Source: an uncultured Flavobacteriales bacterium
Lineage (GTDB): Bacteria; Bacteroidota; Bacteroidia; Flavobacteriales; Crocinitomicaceae
Reading direction: 5' to 3'
Assembly: GCA_946478775.1 (NCBI GenBank)
Contig: CAMLDR010000193.1
Location: forward strand, 1-7,751
DNA: 7,751 nucleotides
Under the pieces are notes generated by a model. That model made no database searches. It saw only the letters and a list, made by a program, of their open reading frames with translations, and had not been told where the DNA came from. Within the stretch, counting starts at the first letter, position 1, and each line of letters starts with the position of its first letter. The position numbers and the translations under genes were made by a program. Positions 1 to 6,089 of this stretch are shown piece after piece.

Positions 1-46
1 TAACTTTCAGACAGGAATTCCAAATAGCGTCATGGTTGGCACTCAT
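1..46 (-). CDS. dnaA: Chromosomal replication initiator DnaA, N-terminal fragment (partial)
   Basis: The reverse strand opens an ATG at 44-46 and reads MSANHDAIWNSCLKV before leaving the window. The pattern of a short variable start followed by a Trp and then an Asn-x-Cys-Leu helix is what I recall for domain I of Bacteroidota DnaA, the helicase-loading and oligomerisation domain. DnaA is the AAA+ protein that binds origin DNA boxes and opens the duplex to start replication. Only 15 codons are visible, so the call rests on N-terminal similarity and on context: a long AT-rich intergenic region upstream and a divergent YbgC-like thioesterase, an arrangement I believe is common in Flavobacteriales. 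An inner ATG (31-33) is in another frame and stops after eight codons. A chance ORF cannot be excluded from so few residues. Confidence 0.68.
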   Translation of the reverse strand, partial: MSANHDAIWNSCLKV

Positions 47-109
47 TTAGCAGGGGTATTTAAATGTTTATAAATAATATGTTAATAAAAAAATAATCGG
101 CGTAATAGA

Positions 110-145
110 TTCATAGCTTAAGTGTTAAGCCTCTGAATTTTTCAG
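110..145 (+). repeat. Composite direct repeat, copy A
   Basis: The copy begins TTCATAGCTTAAGTGTTAA (110-128) and ends ATTTTTCAG (137-145). It matches copy B at 290-315 apart from small differences in the first part and about 9 extra bases between the two parts. Inside it GCTTAA-gtg-TTAAGC (116-130) and CTGAA-ttt-TTCAG (133-145) can each fold into a short hairpin. It lies between dnaA and the thioesterase gene; function unknown. Confidence 0.6.
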
Positions 146-289
146 TGAGCAAAGATTCTCATAAAAAAGTGAAAAAAAAAGTTGTTTGGGGGTTGATTAT
201 TTGAAAAGTTTTGCTTTGTATTGAAGTAATGCTTTAATATCTCTTTCAAATTTTTTAAAACCTGCTGATTGTTCGATGAATATCTAAAT

Positions 290-315
290 TTCATAGCTAA
301 ATGTTAAATTTTCAG
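290..315 (+). repeat. Composite direct repeat, copy B
   Basis: The copy reads TTCATAGCTAAATGTTAA (290-307) and runs directly into AATTTTCAG (307-315). It is the partner of copy A, offset by 180 bp. The hairpin arms of copy A are degraded here, so it is the sequence rather than the hairpin that is shared. Confidence 0.6.
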
Positions 316-341
316 ATTTAAATGGAAAAATCGCCCTCTTT

Positions 342-349
342 CAAAGGTA
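342..349 (-). promoter_or_regulatory. Possible Bacteroidota -7 element (TACCTTTG) facing dnaA
   Basis: On the reverse strand this reads TACCTTTG, a full match to the Bacteroidota -7 consensus TAnnTTTG. No TTG lies at the preferred spacing of about 17-23 nt upstream; the nearest is 13 nt away. If used, it would make a transcript towards dnaA with a leader of roughly 290 nt covering both repeats. An 8-bp match in AT-rich DNA can be chance. Confidence 0.3.
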
Positions 350-477
350 CGAAATTAGATTGCAATAACAGTGAATTAATCTACAGGAAATATACTTTTT
401 AATGCTTTCATTTTCTAACTCGAAATCTGAAAAATAGTTACGACATTTAGCCTGATTTATTTAGAACTGAAAATTGC

Positions 478-894
478 ATGAAAACTTCATTTGAATTCCC
501 TGCAAAGGTGCGTGTGAGATATGGTGAAACAGATCAAATGGGCTATTGCTATTATGGAAATTATGCCGCATATTTTGAAGTTGGAAGAGTGGAAGCGCTG
601 CGTTCCCTCGGAATGAGTTACCGTGAATTGGAAGAGAGCGGCGTGATGCTCCCGGTGAGTCATTTTGAAGTGGATTATTTTAAACCGGCCTTGTATGACG
701 ATGAATTGACCATCGTTACGGCCATAACGGAACTGAAGGGCCCACGCTTATTTTTTGAGTACACACTTTACAACCAGAAAGAGGAATGCTTAAGCAAAGC
801 TAAAACAACCCTGGTTTTTGTCTCGAAAGAATCAATGAAGCCGATTGCTCCTCCGGCTGCTTTTGTGGAACTAATGGAACAATACCATGCTTGA
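478..894 (+). CDS. Acyl-CoA thioesterase, hotdog fold (YbgC/FadM / 4-hydroxybenzoyl-CoA thioesterase family)
   Basis: A 138-residue cytoplasmic protein of normal length for single-domain hotdog thioesterases, which hydrolyse acyl-CoA to free acid and CoA. The family signature is near the N-terminus: RVRYGETDQMGYCYYGNY at about residues 12-29, with the conserved catalytic Asp as D19, followed by the long hot-dog helix (YFEVGRVEALRSLG, about 32-45). Later strands carry the usual VSHFEVDYFKPALYDD pattern (about 60-75). The substrate cannot be told from sequence; YbgC-type enzymes act on short to medium acyl-CoA and are linked to phospholipid metabolism in some bacteria. The ATG at 478 has no Shine-Dalgarno sequence, usual for this phylum, and the signature begins just 12 residues in, supporting this start. 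The stop overlaps the next gene by 8 bp, so the two are probably translationally coupled. Confidence 0.9.
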   Translation: MKTSFEFPAKVRVRYGETDQMGYCYYGNYAAYFEVGRVEALRSLGMSYRELEESGVMLPVSHFEVDYFKPALYDDELTIVTAITELKGPRLFFEYTLYNQKEECLSKAKTTLVFVSKESMKPIAPPAAFVELMEQYHA

Positions 895-1870
895 GTCGAC
901 GTATTTCAAACTGCAGCTGCCAGAAGAGTCTCATTTGAAAAACTGGCTGACAGAAAGGGCCGGCGAAATCCGGATCGGTCAGAATGTATTGTATAGAGGA
1001 GAAGGGGATGACTGGAAAGAAAAGAAGTTTCATATCCTGGGGATCAAAGAGGATATCGGTCCGAGATTAAATGCCGGTAAAGGTGGGGCAGGAGCAGCTT
1101 TTGAAGCGTTCATCGCTCGTTTCTTAGCAGTGCAGTCAAACCAGTTCTTAAATGGGAATTCCATTTGTATCCATGGCTTTGTGGATTCAAAAGAACCGAT
1201 AGATGAAATTGCCTGTATGCATGTGGATGATTTGGATTTTTTAGTTTCAGCCTGGGTAAAGGAAGTGGTTGATTGCGGTGGTATTCCCATTGTAATTGGT
1301 GGCGGACACAACAATGCGTATCCGATAATCAAAGGAGTATCCGAATCCGTGGGATTGGCAATTTCTGTAGTAAACCTGGATCCGCATGCGGATACACGAG
1401 CAATGGAAGGAAGGCATTCCGGTAATCCGTTTTCTTACGCCTATGAATATGGTTTTTTAGGACATTATTCGGTTTTGGGACTACACGAGTCTTACAACAA
1501 TCAGTTTATCCTGGACCATTTGCAGCAAATGAATGCTTTTTTTACGTTTTATGAATCCTGGCTGGAGAAACCCTTTAAATTCCAGGCAGATATTGATAAG
1601 GTTTATGATTCCCGGTTTAAAAACGTCATGGGAGTGGAACTGGATATGGATTCCATCGCCTTGATGCCTTCCAGTGCATTTACTCCTTCCGGAATTACGC
1701 TTGATCAGGCACGGATCTACATAAGAAAAATGGCGTCTCTTGAAAAGGTGGCTTACCTTCATTTGCCGGAAGCAGCTCCTAAGAATGAAACGGATGAGAT
1801 CATTGTTGGAAAAGCGCTGACGTATTTAGTCACAGATTTTGTAAAAGAGTATCGGAAATACCATCAATAA
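887..1870 (+). CDS. Arginase/agmatinase/formimidoylglutamase family hydrolase
   Basis: A 327-residue member of the ureohydrolase superfamily, enzymes with a two-Mn active site that cleave guanidino or formimino groups. The metal ligands are all visible: GGGH (H141), DPHAD (D165, H167, D169) and ELDMD (D253, D255). A Glu in HLPEAAP (E295) matches the substrate-guanidinium region of arginases. The long EGRHSGNPFSYAYEYGF stretch (about 174-190) and the LHES motif (199-202) are features I associate with the Bacteroidota group usually annotated formimidoylglutamase (histidine degradation, formimidoylglutamate to glutamate plus formamide). No other hut or arginine-catabolic gene is in the window, so substrate is uncertain: arginine, agmatine or formimidoylglutamate are all possible. 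The ATG sits inside the end of the thioesterase gene (8-bp overlap), and the next gene starts 17 nt after its stop, indicating one operon. All catalytic residues are intact. Confidence 0.85.
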   Translation: MLESTYFKLQLPEESHLKNWLTERAGEIRIGQNVLYRGEGDDWKEKKFHILGIKEDIGPRLNAGKGGAGAAFEAFIARFLAVQSNQFLNGNSICIHGFVDSKEPIDEIACMHVDDLDFLVSAWVKEVVDCGGIPIVIGGGHNNAYPIIKGVSESVGLAISVVNLDPHADTRAMEGRHSGNPFSYAYEYGFLGHYSVLGLHESYNNQFILDHLQQMNAFFTFYESWLEKPFKFQADIDKVYDSRFKNVMGVELDMDSIALMPSSAFTPSGITLDQARIYIRKMASLEKVAYLHLPEAAPKNETDEIIVGKALTYLVTDFVKEYRKYHQ

Positions 1871-1887
1871 TTCGTAATATTGGGTTT

Positions 1888-4152
1888 GTGGCTGCACTCC
1901 GAGACATTACCTCCAACATATTTCAATTCGTCAGGGTATTTTTCCCTTTCGTTTTATTGGCGCATCATTTAAAGCATAACCTGCTGGGTTTCTTCTATTG
2001 GGTGTTTTTCTTTTTACTGATTTCAGATAAAGTCGGAATTGGTTTTGGATTGTCGTACTTGTTTTTATCTCCTGAATATCAAGGAAACACCAGTTTTTTC
2101 TCTTTCCTGCTTATTGGCTTTGCTTTCGGCGGATTGACCATGGCTTTTCATTCTTATTCCTATATGCGTTTGGCTTCACGCTTTCCGTTTCTGGCAATGG
2201 TGAATAAACCTTTTGTCCGGTTTTGCATCAACAACAGCATTATTCCCACCGTTTTTATTCTATTCTTCATTATACGGATTGTGCGTTTTCAGCGAATGGA
2301 AGAATTTGAGTCCTGGCTGAATGTCTTATTGTTTGTATCCGGATTTTTGGTCGGTTTCTTCCTTTTTGTAGGGGTTGCGCTGCTCTATTTCTTTCCGATC
2401 AATAAGAACCTGTTTGAACTTAAACGATACGATGAAGACAAATCAGTGCGAACTACCCGTTGGCTTCGTTTTGGGAAAAGGAACCGCGTAAAAGTGAGAA
2501 GCGCCAATCGGCAAAAATTGTATTGGTATGTAGGAAGAGGACTGAGGGTTCAGCAGTGCCGTTCTACCAAACATTACGCCCAGTCGCTGCTTCAGTCGGT
2601 TTTTGATCAGAACCGGATTTCTACCACCATTTTCGAGATTTCAACCATTGTGACGTTTATCCTGATAGGCTTATTTGGAGGAAAAACGTTTTTGGATGTT
2701 CCGGCGGGCGTGAGTGTGGTTTTACTTCTGACAATCATCCTGATGCTGCTGAGCGCACTGCTTTCCTGGCTGCGGGTCTGGGCTTATCCGGTTCTTATTT
2801 TGTGTTTCCTTCTGATGAACTATTTGTCCAAAACGGTGGAGTTGTTCAAATTTCAGACCCAGGCTTATGGGTTGTCCTACGATCGGCCGGCTGTTTATAC
2901 GGACTCAACCATTTACGATTTGAGTAAGGATGTAGCTGCCCGTAAAAATGATTACGAGAATTACATTTCCTATCTGGAAAGCTGGAAGAAGCAAACCGGT
3001 GAAGAAAAGCCGCTTTTAGTAGTAGTAAACACTTCCGGAGGAGGTTCGCGCAGTGCTTCCTGGGTTTTTCAGGTGCTGCGGATGTGTGATTCGATGAGTG
3101 ATTTCAAATCCTCCCGGCACATTGCAATGATAACCGGCGCTTCAGGAGGAACAGTCGGAGCTTCTTATTACCGTTCGCTCTTGCTGGAGAATTATCAAAC
3201 GAAAAAAGTGAACTTCCATGATAAGAAGTACTTTGAAGAAATCTCGCAGGATCTACTCAATAAATTGTCGTTTGCGGCTTCAACCAATGATCTGTTTTTC
3301 CGGTACCAATCCTCCTTTGAAGATTCGGAGTACAGTTATGACCGGGCAATGGCATTTGAGTCGGACCTGAATGAAAATACGGGGCAGCGATTGAATAAAC
3401 CGTTGAGGTATTACAGGGCGTTTGAAAAGAAAGGGATTATTCCAAACCTGATTTTAACGCCATCTGTGGTGAATGATGCAAGAAGGATTATGATCTCGTC
3501 CCTCGGTTTGAGCTTTCTAATGGACTCGGCTTCACCGGCACCGGAAACCAATCGTGTACAGGAAAATATTGATATTCATTTGCTGCTGAAAAATCAGCAC
3601 TCGGAAAAATTGCGTTTGTCGTCCGCTTTGCGCATGAATGCATCTTTTCCATATGTACTTCCCATGACAAGTTTGCCAACCGTTCCTGAAATTCAGTTAA
3701 TGGATGCCGGTGCAAGAGATAATTTCGGTACGAAAATTACGGTTCAGTGGTTGATGAGGCTGGAGTCCTGGATCAGTAAGAATACAAGTGGGGTAGTGAT
3801 CCTGCAAATTCGTGATAATAAAAGGATCATGTACAATGAACAGGTTCGCTCTTTCGGACTTTTTGATAAATTCACCGCCCCGATTTCCAATGTGTTTACC
3901 AACTTTCCGCGTATTCAGGATTACGACCAGGATGAACTGCTTCACCTGATTACCGATAAGTACGATGTGCCCGTTAAAACGATTAGTCTGTGTTTGAGAG
4001 AACGGCAAAAAGACCGGATCAGCCTTTCCTGGCATTTGACCCAACATGAGAAGCTAAAAGTATTGGCGGCCATCAAGCGTTCTTCCAATGTGAAAGAGTT
4101 TGAGTGCTATCAAAAACTCTTGCTAAAGTCAAAAGTTAGAAGTCAAAATTGA
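1888..4152 (+). CDS. Polytopic membrane protein with C-terminal patatin-like phospholipase domain
   Basis: A 754-residue protein in two parts. Residues 1 to about 315 are membrane-embedded, with likely helices near 31-46, 70-88, 116-132, 144-170, 249-265, 274-293 and 298-313, plus a Lys/Arg-rich loop (about 172-245) that should be cytoplasmic. The rest is a patatin domain: oxyanion-hole SGGGSR (383-388), nucleophile elbow GASGG (417-421, S419), the helix-turn SSALRMNASFPYVLP (578-592) and the catalytic Asp in DAG (D606). Patatins are Ser-Asp dyad lipid acyl hydrolases, so phospholipid or other lipid acyl cleavage at the membrane is expected. By the positive-inside rule and three helices after the basic loop, the lipase domain would face the periplasm (inference). 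The start is a GTG 17 nt after the previous stop; the next in-frame Met is near residue 85, inside the second helix, so GTG is preferred. The final eight codons and stop come from a 7-bp repeat array. Substrate unknown. Confidence 0.82.
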   Translation: MAALRDITSNIFQFVRVFFPFVLLAHHLKHNLLGFFYWVFFFLLISDKVGIGFGLSYLFLSPEYQGNTSFFSFLLIGFAFGGLTMAFHSYSYMRLASRFPFLAMVNKPFVRFCINNSIIPTVFILFFIIRIVRFQRMEEFESWLNVLLFVSGFLVGFFLFVGVALLYFFPINKNLFELKRYDEDKSVRTTRWLRFGKRNRVKVRSANRQKLYWYVGRGLRVQQCRSTKHYAQSLLQSVFDQNRISTTIFEISTIVTFILIGLFGGKTFLDVPAGVSVVLLLTIILMLLSALLSWLRVWAYPVLILCFLLMNYLSKTVELFKFQTQAYGLSYDRPAVYTDSTIYDLSKDVAARKNDYENYISYLESWKKQTGEEKPLLVVVNTSGGGSRSASWVFQVLRMCDSMSDFKSSRHIAMITGASGGTVGASYYRSLLLENYQTKKVNFHDKKYFEEISQDLLNKLSFAASTNDLFFRYQSSFEDSEYSYDRAMAFESDLNENTGQRLNKPLRYYRAFEKKGIIPNLILTPSVVNDARRIMISSLGLSFLMDSASPAPETNRVQENIDIHLLLKNQHSEKLRLSSALRMNASFPYVLPMTSLPTVPEIQLMDAGARDNFGTKITVQWLMRLESWISKNTSGVVILQIRDNKRIMYNEQVRSFGLFDKFTAPISNVFTNFPRIQDYDQDELLHLITDKYDVPVKTISLCLRERQKDRISLSWHLTQHEKLKVLAAIKRSSNVKEFECYQKLLLKSKVRSQN

Positions 4153-4159
4153 AAATGGA
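4125..4159 (+). repeat. Degenerate heptad array, AAAGTCA type (5 units)
   Basis: Reading in 7-bp steps from 4125 gives AAAGTCA, AAAGTTA, GAAGTCA, AAATTGA, AAATGGA: five units in strict phase, decaying rightward. The array spans the last codons and the TGA of the patatin gene and runs a few bases past it, so the protein tail SKVRSQN is repeat-encoded. It resembles the heptanucleotide short tandem repeats (STRR) known from cyanobacterial intergenic DNA. Confidence 0.6.
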
Positions 4160-4216
4160 ATGATTTTCTTCGAGTTTGAATCTGATTATTGAATGTAATT
4201 AATTCGGCTAAGCAGG

Positions 4217-4258
4217 ATTGATAATTCGTAATTAGGCATTCGCAAGTTGTAATTATAT
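4217..4258. repeat. Degenerate heptad array, ATTCGTA type (about 6 units)
   Basis: In 7-bp phase from 4217: ATTGATA, ATTCGTA, ATTAGGC, ATTCGCA, AGTTGTA, ATTATAT. The central units are closest to ATTCGTA and the outer ones are weak. The array fills most of the 105-bp gap between the convergent patatin gene and the secreted-protein gene and reaches the latter's stop codon. No strong Rho-independent terminator is visible in this gap; an imperfect 11-bp pairing (4191-4201 with 4229-4241) overlaps the array. Confidence 0.55.
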
Positions 4259-4848
4259 TAGTCGTGATCCCATTTCCGCTTGATTGATCCGGGAGTTTCA
4301 CTAATTCTCCAGCCCTTTGCTTTTGCTTCTTTGAAAAGGAATTTTCTCAGTTTGCGCGGATAAAAGAATTTCCGGGTCATGATGCTTCTCGGCAGATCTT
4401 TTGTAACATCGGCAAGTGATAGTAAGTGGTAGCAGGCGGCAGCGCATCTCATTCCGAAAAAGGCATACGGATAAGGGCCTTCTTTCAAAAATGGTTCCGC
4501 AGTTTTCAGTAATTGTTGTTTTTGAGCAGGTGTAACAGGAATGAAAATGCGGCAGGTTTTGGTGGTGTCACAATGAAAAGTCCTGTAAAAAGCGTATTTG
4601 CTCGAAATCAGGTAATTCCCAATATCTGAATTGATATTTGTAGCCGCAACTCGACCGCCCGGAATAAAATGCATCACGCTGTCCGGTGCAATCGTTAAAC
4701 CGATATGTCCGCCCAATTTTCCTCCGAACCAGTGAGATTCGCCTTTTGCCAGTGGCTTTGAGCCATAAATTACTTCCACGATCAATGTGTCTGTTTGACC
4801 GGCTGCAGAAAATGATAGCAGGAGTAGAGTGATGCAAATCGATTTCAT
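4258..4848 (-). CDS. Secreted protein, possible permuted papain-fold (NlpC/P60- or YiiX-like) hydrolase
   Basis: A 196-residue protein starting at the ATG at 4846-4848. It opens with a Sec signal peptide, MKSICITLLLLSFSAAGQ, probably cut near AAG-Q (residues 15-18); no lipobox Cys is present, so a soluble periplasmic or exported protein is expected. An upstream in-frame TTG would add 23 polar residues before the signal peptide and is less likely. The mature part has FGGKLGGHIGL (about 41-51, H48), a following hydrophobic strand with VMHFIPGG, and then GMRCAAACYHLL (about 133-144, C135 and C139). A His in a GHxGL strand early and a Cys at a helix start late is the order seen in circularly permuted NlpC/P60 or LRAT/YiiX-type enzymes, so a cysteine hydrolase acting on peptidoglycan or lipids is possible. 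C93 and C99 could form a disulfide. The C-terminus is very basic. I do not recognise a named family with certainty. Confidence 0.6.
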   Translation of the reverse strand: MKSICITLLLLSFSAAGQTDTLIVEVIYGSKPLAKGESHWFGGKLGGHIGLTIAPDSVMHFIPGGRVAATNINSDIGNYLISSKYAFYRTFHCDTTKTCRIFIPVTPAQKQQLLKTAEPFLKEGPYPYAFFGMRCAAACYHLLSLADVTKDLPRSIMTRKFFYPRKLRKFLFKEAKAKGWRISETPGSIKRKWDHD

Positions 4849-5078
4849 AGGCTGTTTTTTCAATGATACAATTCTGTTGCCGATTTGTTCAGGTAAAGAT
4901 TTGTTCAGTCGGATCAATTGACTGAAATGTATCGAATTCGTCGCTTATGGATACTCCGAGTATTGCCAGAGTATAACGTCTTTTGTATAAATTCTTAACA
5001 AAATAGAATTTAAGAGATTTTCTCAATTCGTGATTGGGAATTCGGTATTCGTAATTCGAAAAACCTTATTTTCGTTAG
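4849..5078. other. Divergent intergenic region between secreted protein and corA
   Basis: This 230-bp stretch separates two divergent genes and must hold both their promoters, yet no full TTG / TAnnTTTG pair was found for either. It contains a perfect 13-bp palindrome ATACTC-C-GAGTAT (4951-4963) with a third half site GAGTAT at 4969-4974, exactly 11 bp after the second, which could be a regulator-binding cluster. The final part before corA is a heptad repeat array (5026-5060). A near-match to the -7 element, TATTTTCG (5067-5074), lies only a few bases from the corA ATG and lacks a -33 partner. Confidence 0.4.
5026..5060. repeat. Degenerate heptad array, ATTCGTA type (5 units)
   Basis: In 7-bp phase from 5026: ATTCGTG, ATTGGGA, ATTCGGT, ATTCGTA, ATTCGAA. 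Every unit keeps ATT at its start and G at position 5. It is the same repeat family as the array at 4217-4258 and ends 18 nt before the corA start codon, so it may lie in the corA leader or promoter. Confidence 0.65.
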
Positions 5079-6089
5079 ATGTCTGAAGCAGCACAACTTT
5101 ACAAGTATAATCCGGAGACTTATTCACTGGAAAAAAATACGGAAGCTTATTTTGCAGAACACTTCAATCCGTTTGAGGATATGGATTCGACCTTTTGGCT
5201 GAACTTCCATTCAATGAAGGATAAGGAGGCAATCGTGAAGCTGTGTGATAGATTGTGTGTGGATAAGTTGCTCCAGGAAGAGTTGTTTGCTGACAATAAA
5301 CGAACGCGTCTGGAAGAGTATTCCGATTATGTCTTTTTCAGCATTGTCTCAGCACTTCCGAAAGAAGGGTTGAACCATTACGATTTGAAGAAAGAGCGGA
5401 TCCGGTTCATTATCGGGGATAATTACCTGATTTCTTTCCAGGAAAAAGCCTCTGATCACTTTCCGACCATTCGTGAACGCATTGAGTATAAGAGGGGAAA
5501 GGTTCGGCACAAAGGTCCCGATTTTCTCCTGTTTCGTATGCTGGAAGCGATTATTGATAATTACACGGAGGTGGTCGAAGAGATCTCTATAAATATCGAA
5601 AAGCTGGATAAGATTGTGCTTCGGAACCCTAAAAGTGAAGTGCTTCGGAAAGTGGAATGGGAAAAACGAAAGCTCCTTGATCTGCGTAAGATTGTTTTTC
5701 CTATGAAAGAACTGATGGGGCAATTGGACCGAGTGGAAAATGAACTGATCATCGAAGACAATATCCATTATTTCAGGGAATTGAAAGATACCTGTTATAG
5801 TTTGATCGATGAAATTGAATCGCAAAAGCAGATGCTGGAAGGGATTGCGAATTTATACTACGCAATCCAGGGGCAGCGAATGAACGAGGTGATGAAAGTA
5901 TTAACGGTGACAAGTGCTATTTTTATTCCGCTGACCTTCATTGTTGGGGTGTATGGAATGAATTTCGAAAACATGCCCGAATTGAAATCCCGGAACGGAT
6001 ATTATGTGATTTGGGGAGTAATGTTGTTTATTACCGCCGGTTTGGTATTCATATTCTGGAAAAGAGGCTGGTTGAAACGAAACGATTAA
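5079..6089 (+). CDS. corA: Magnesium/divalent cation transporter CorA
   Basis: A 336-residue inner-membrane channel of the CorA (2-TM-GxN) family, normally a homopentamer that imports Mg2+ and sometimes Co2+ or Ni2+ down the membrane potential. The order is typical: an N-terminal alpha/beta cytoplasmic domain (about 1-155), long charged helices forming the funnel and stalk (about 150-272), TM1 about 273-291 ending in the selectivity signature YGMNF (292-296), the short periplasmic loop ENMPEL, and TM2 about 308-327 followed by a basic tail KRGWLKRND. The GMN triplet is intact and the length is normal, so the gene should be functional. The ATG has no Shine-Dalgarno sequence; a heptad array lies 18 nt upstream. 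Its stop overlaps that of the convergent small gene by 4 bp, so no separate terminator exists between them. No Mg2+ riboswitch was recognised in the leader. Confidence 0.95.
   Translation: MSEAAQLYKYNPETYSLEKNTEAYFAEHFNPFEDMDSTFWLNFHSMKDKEAIVKLCDRLCVDKLLQEELFADNKRTRLEEYSDYVFFSIVSALPKEGLNHYDLKKERIRFIIGDNYLISFQEKASDHFPTIRERIEYKRGKVRHKGPDFLLFRMLEAIIDNYTEVVEEISINIEKLDKIVLRNPKSEVLRKVEWEKRKLLDLRKIVFPMKELMGQLDRVENELIIEDNIHYFRELKDTCYSLIDEIESQKQMLEGIANLYYAIQGQRMNEVMKVLTVTSAIFIPLTFIVGVYGMNFENMPELKSRNGYYVIWGVMLFITAGLVFIFWKRGWLKRND

Larger units (their letters stand above)
47..477. other. Intergenic region upstream of dnaA; possible origin region
   Basis: This is 431 bp without a recognisable gene, strongly AT-rich, between the putative dnaA start (leftward) and the thioesterase start (rightward). 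It contains a composite direct repeat (110-145 and 290-315), four copies of a TTTTCAG-type motif in both orientations (near 137-145, 307-315, 427-435, 467-475), two small adjacent hairpin-capable sequences (116-130 with 6-bp arms, 133-145 with 5-bp arms), and two sequences one base away from the DnaA-box consensus TGTGNATAA (65-73 and 80-88). No perfect TTATNCACA box was found on either strand. Bacterial origins often lie beside dnaA, so a role in replication is possible, but position and base composition are the only real support. Confidence 0.4.

Noticed and set aside
1481..1762. Reverse open frame inside the arginase-family gene (also 1030-1332)
   Set aside because: The forward frame carries all catalytic motifs; the reverse frames show none.
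1869..1878. AATTCGTAAT after the arginase-family stop, as a further heptad array
   Set aside because: Only one good unit is present and the next bases do not keep the 7-bp phase.
4223..4234. TCGTAAT within the heptads as a Zur-type box
   Set aside because: Only the left half matches; the inverted right half is missing, and the match follows from the repeat unit.
4191..4241. Rho-independent terminator between the convergent genes
   Set aside because: The stem is AT-rich, has a bulge and a 27-nt loop, and no T-tract follows, so it would be weak.
4849..4917. N-terminal extension of the secreted-protein gene from a TTG at 4915-4917
   Set aside because: It would place 23 polar residues before a well-formed signal peptide that begins with its own ATG at 4846-4848.
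4217..5060. Heptad arrays as CRISPR repeats
   Set aside because: Units are 7 bp, contiguous and degenerate, with no spacers and no cas genes.
5067..5074. TATTTTCG as the corA -7 promoter element
   Set aside because: It is 4 nt from the ATG, has a mismatch, and lacks a TTG at the right distance.
5349..5825. 158-codon reverse-strand open frame inside corA
   Set aside because: It lies wholly within a clear CorA coding sequence and has no recognisable domain; it is a by-product of codon composition.
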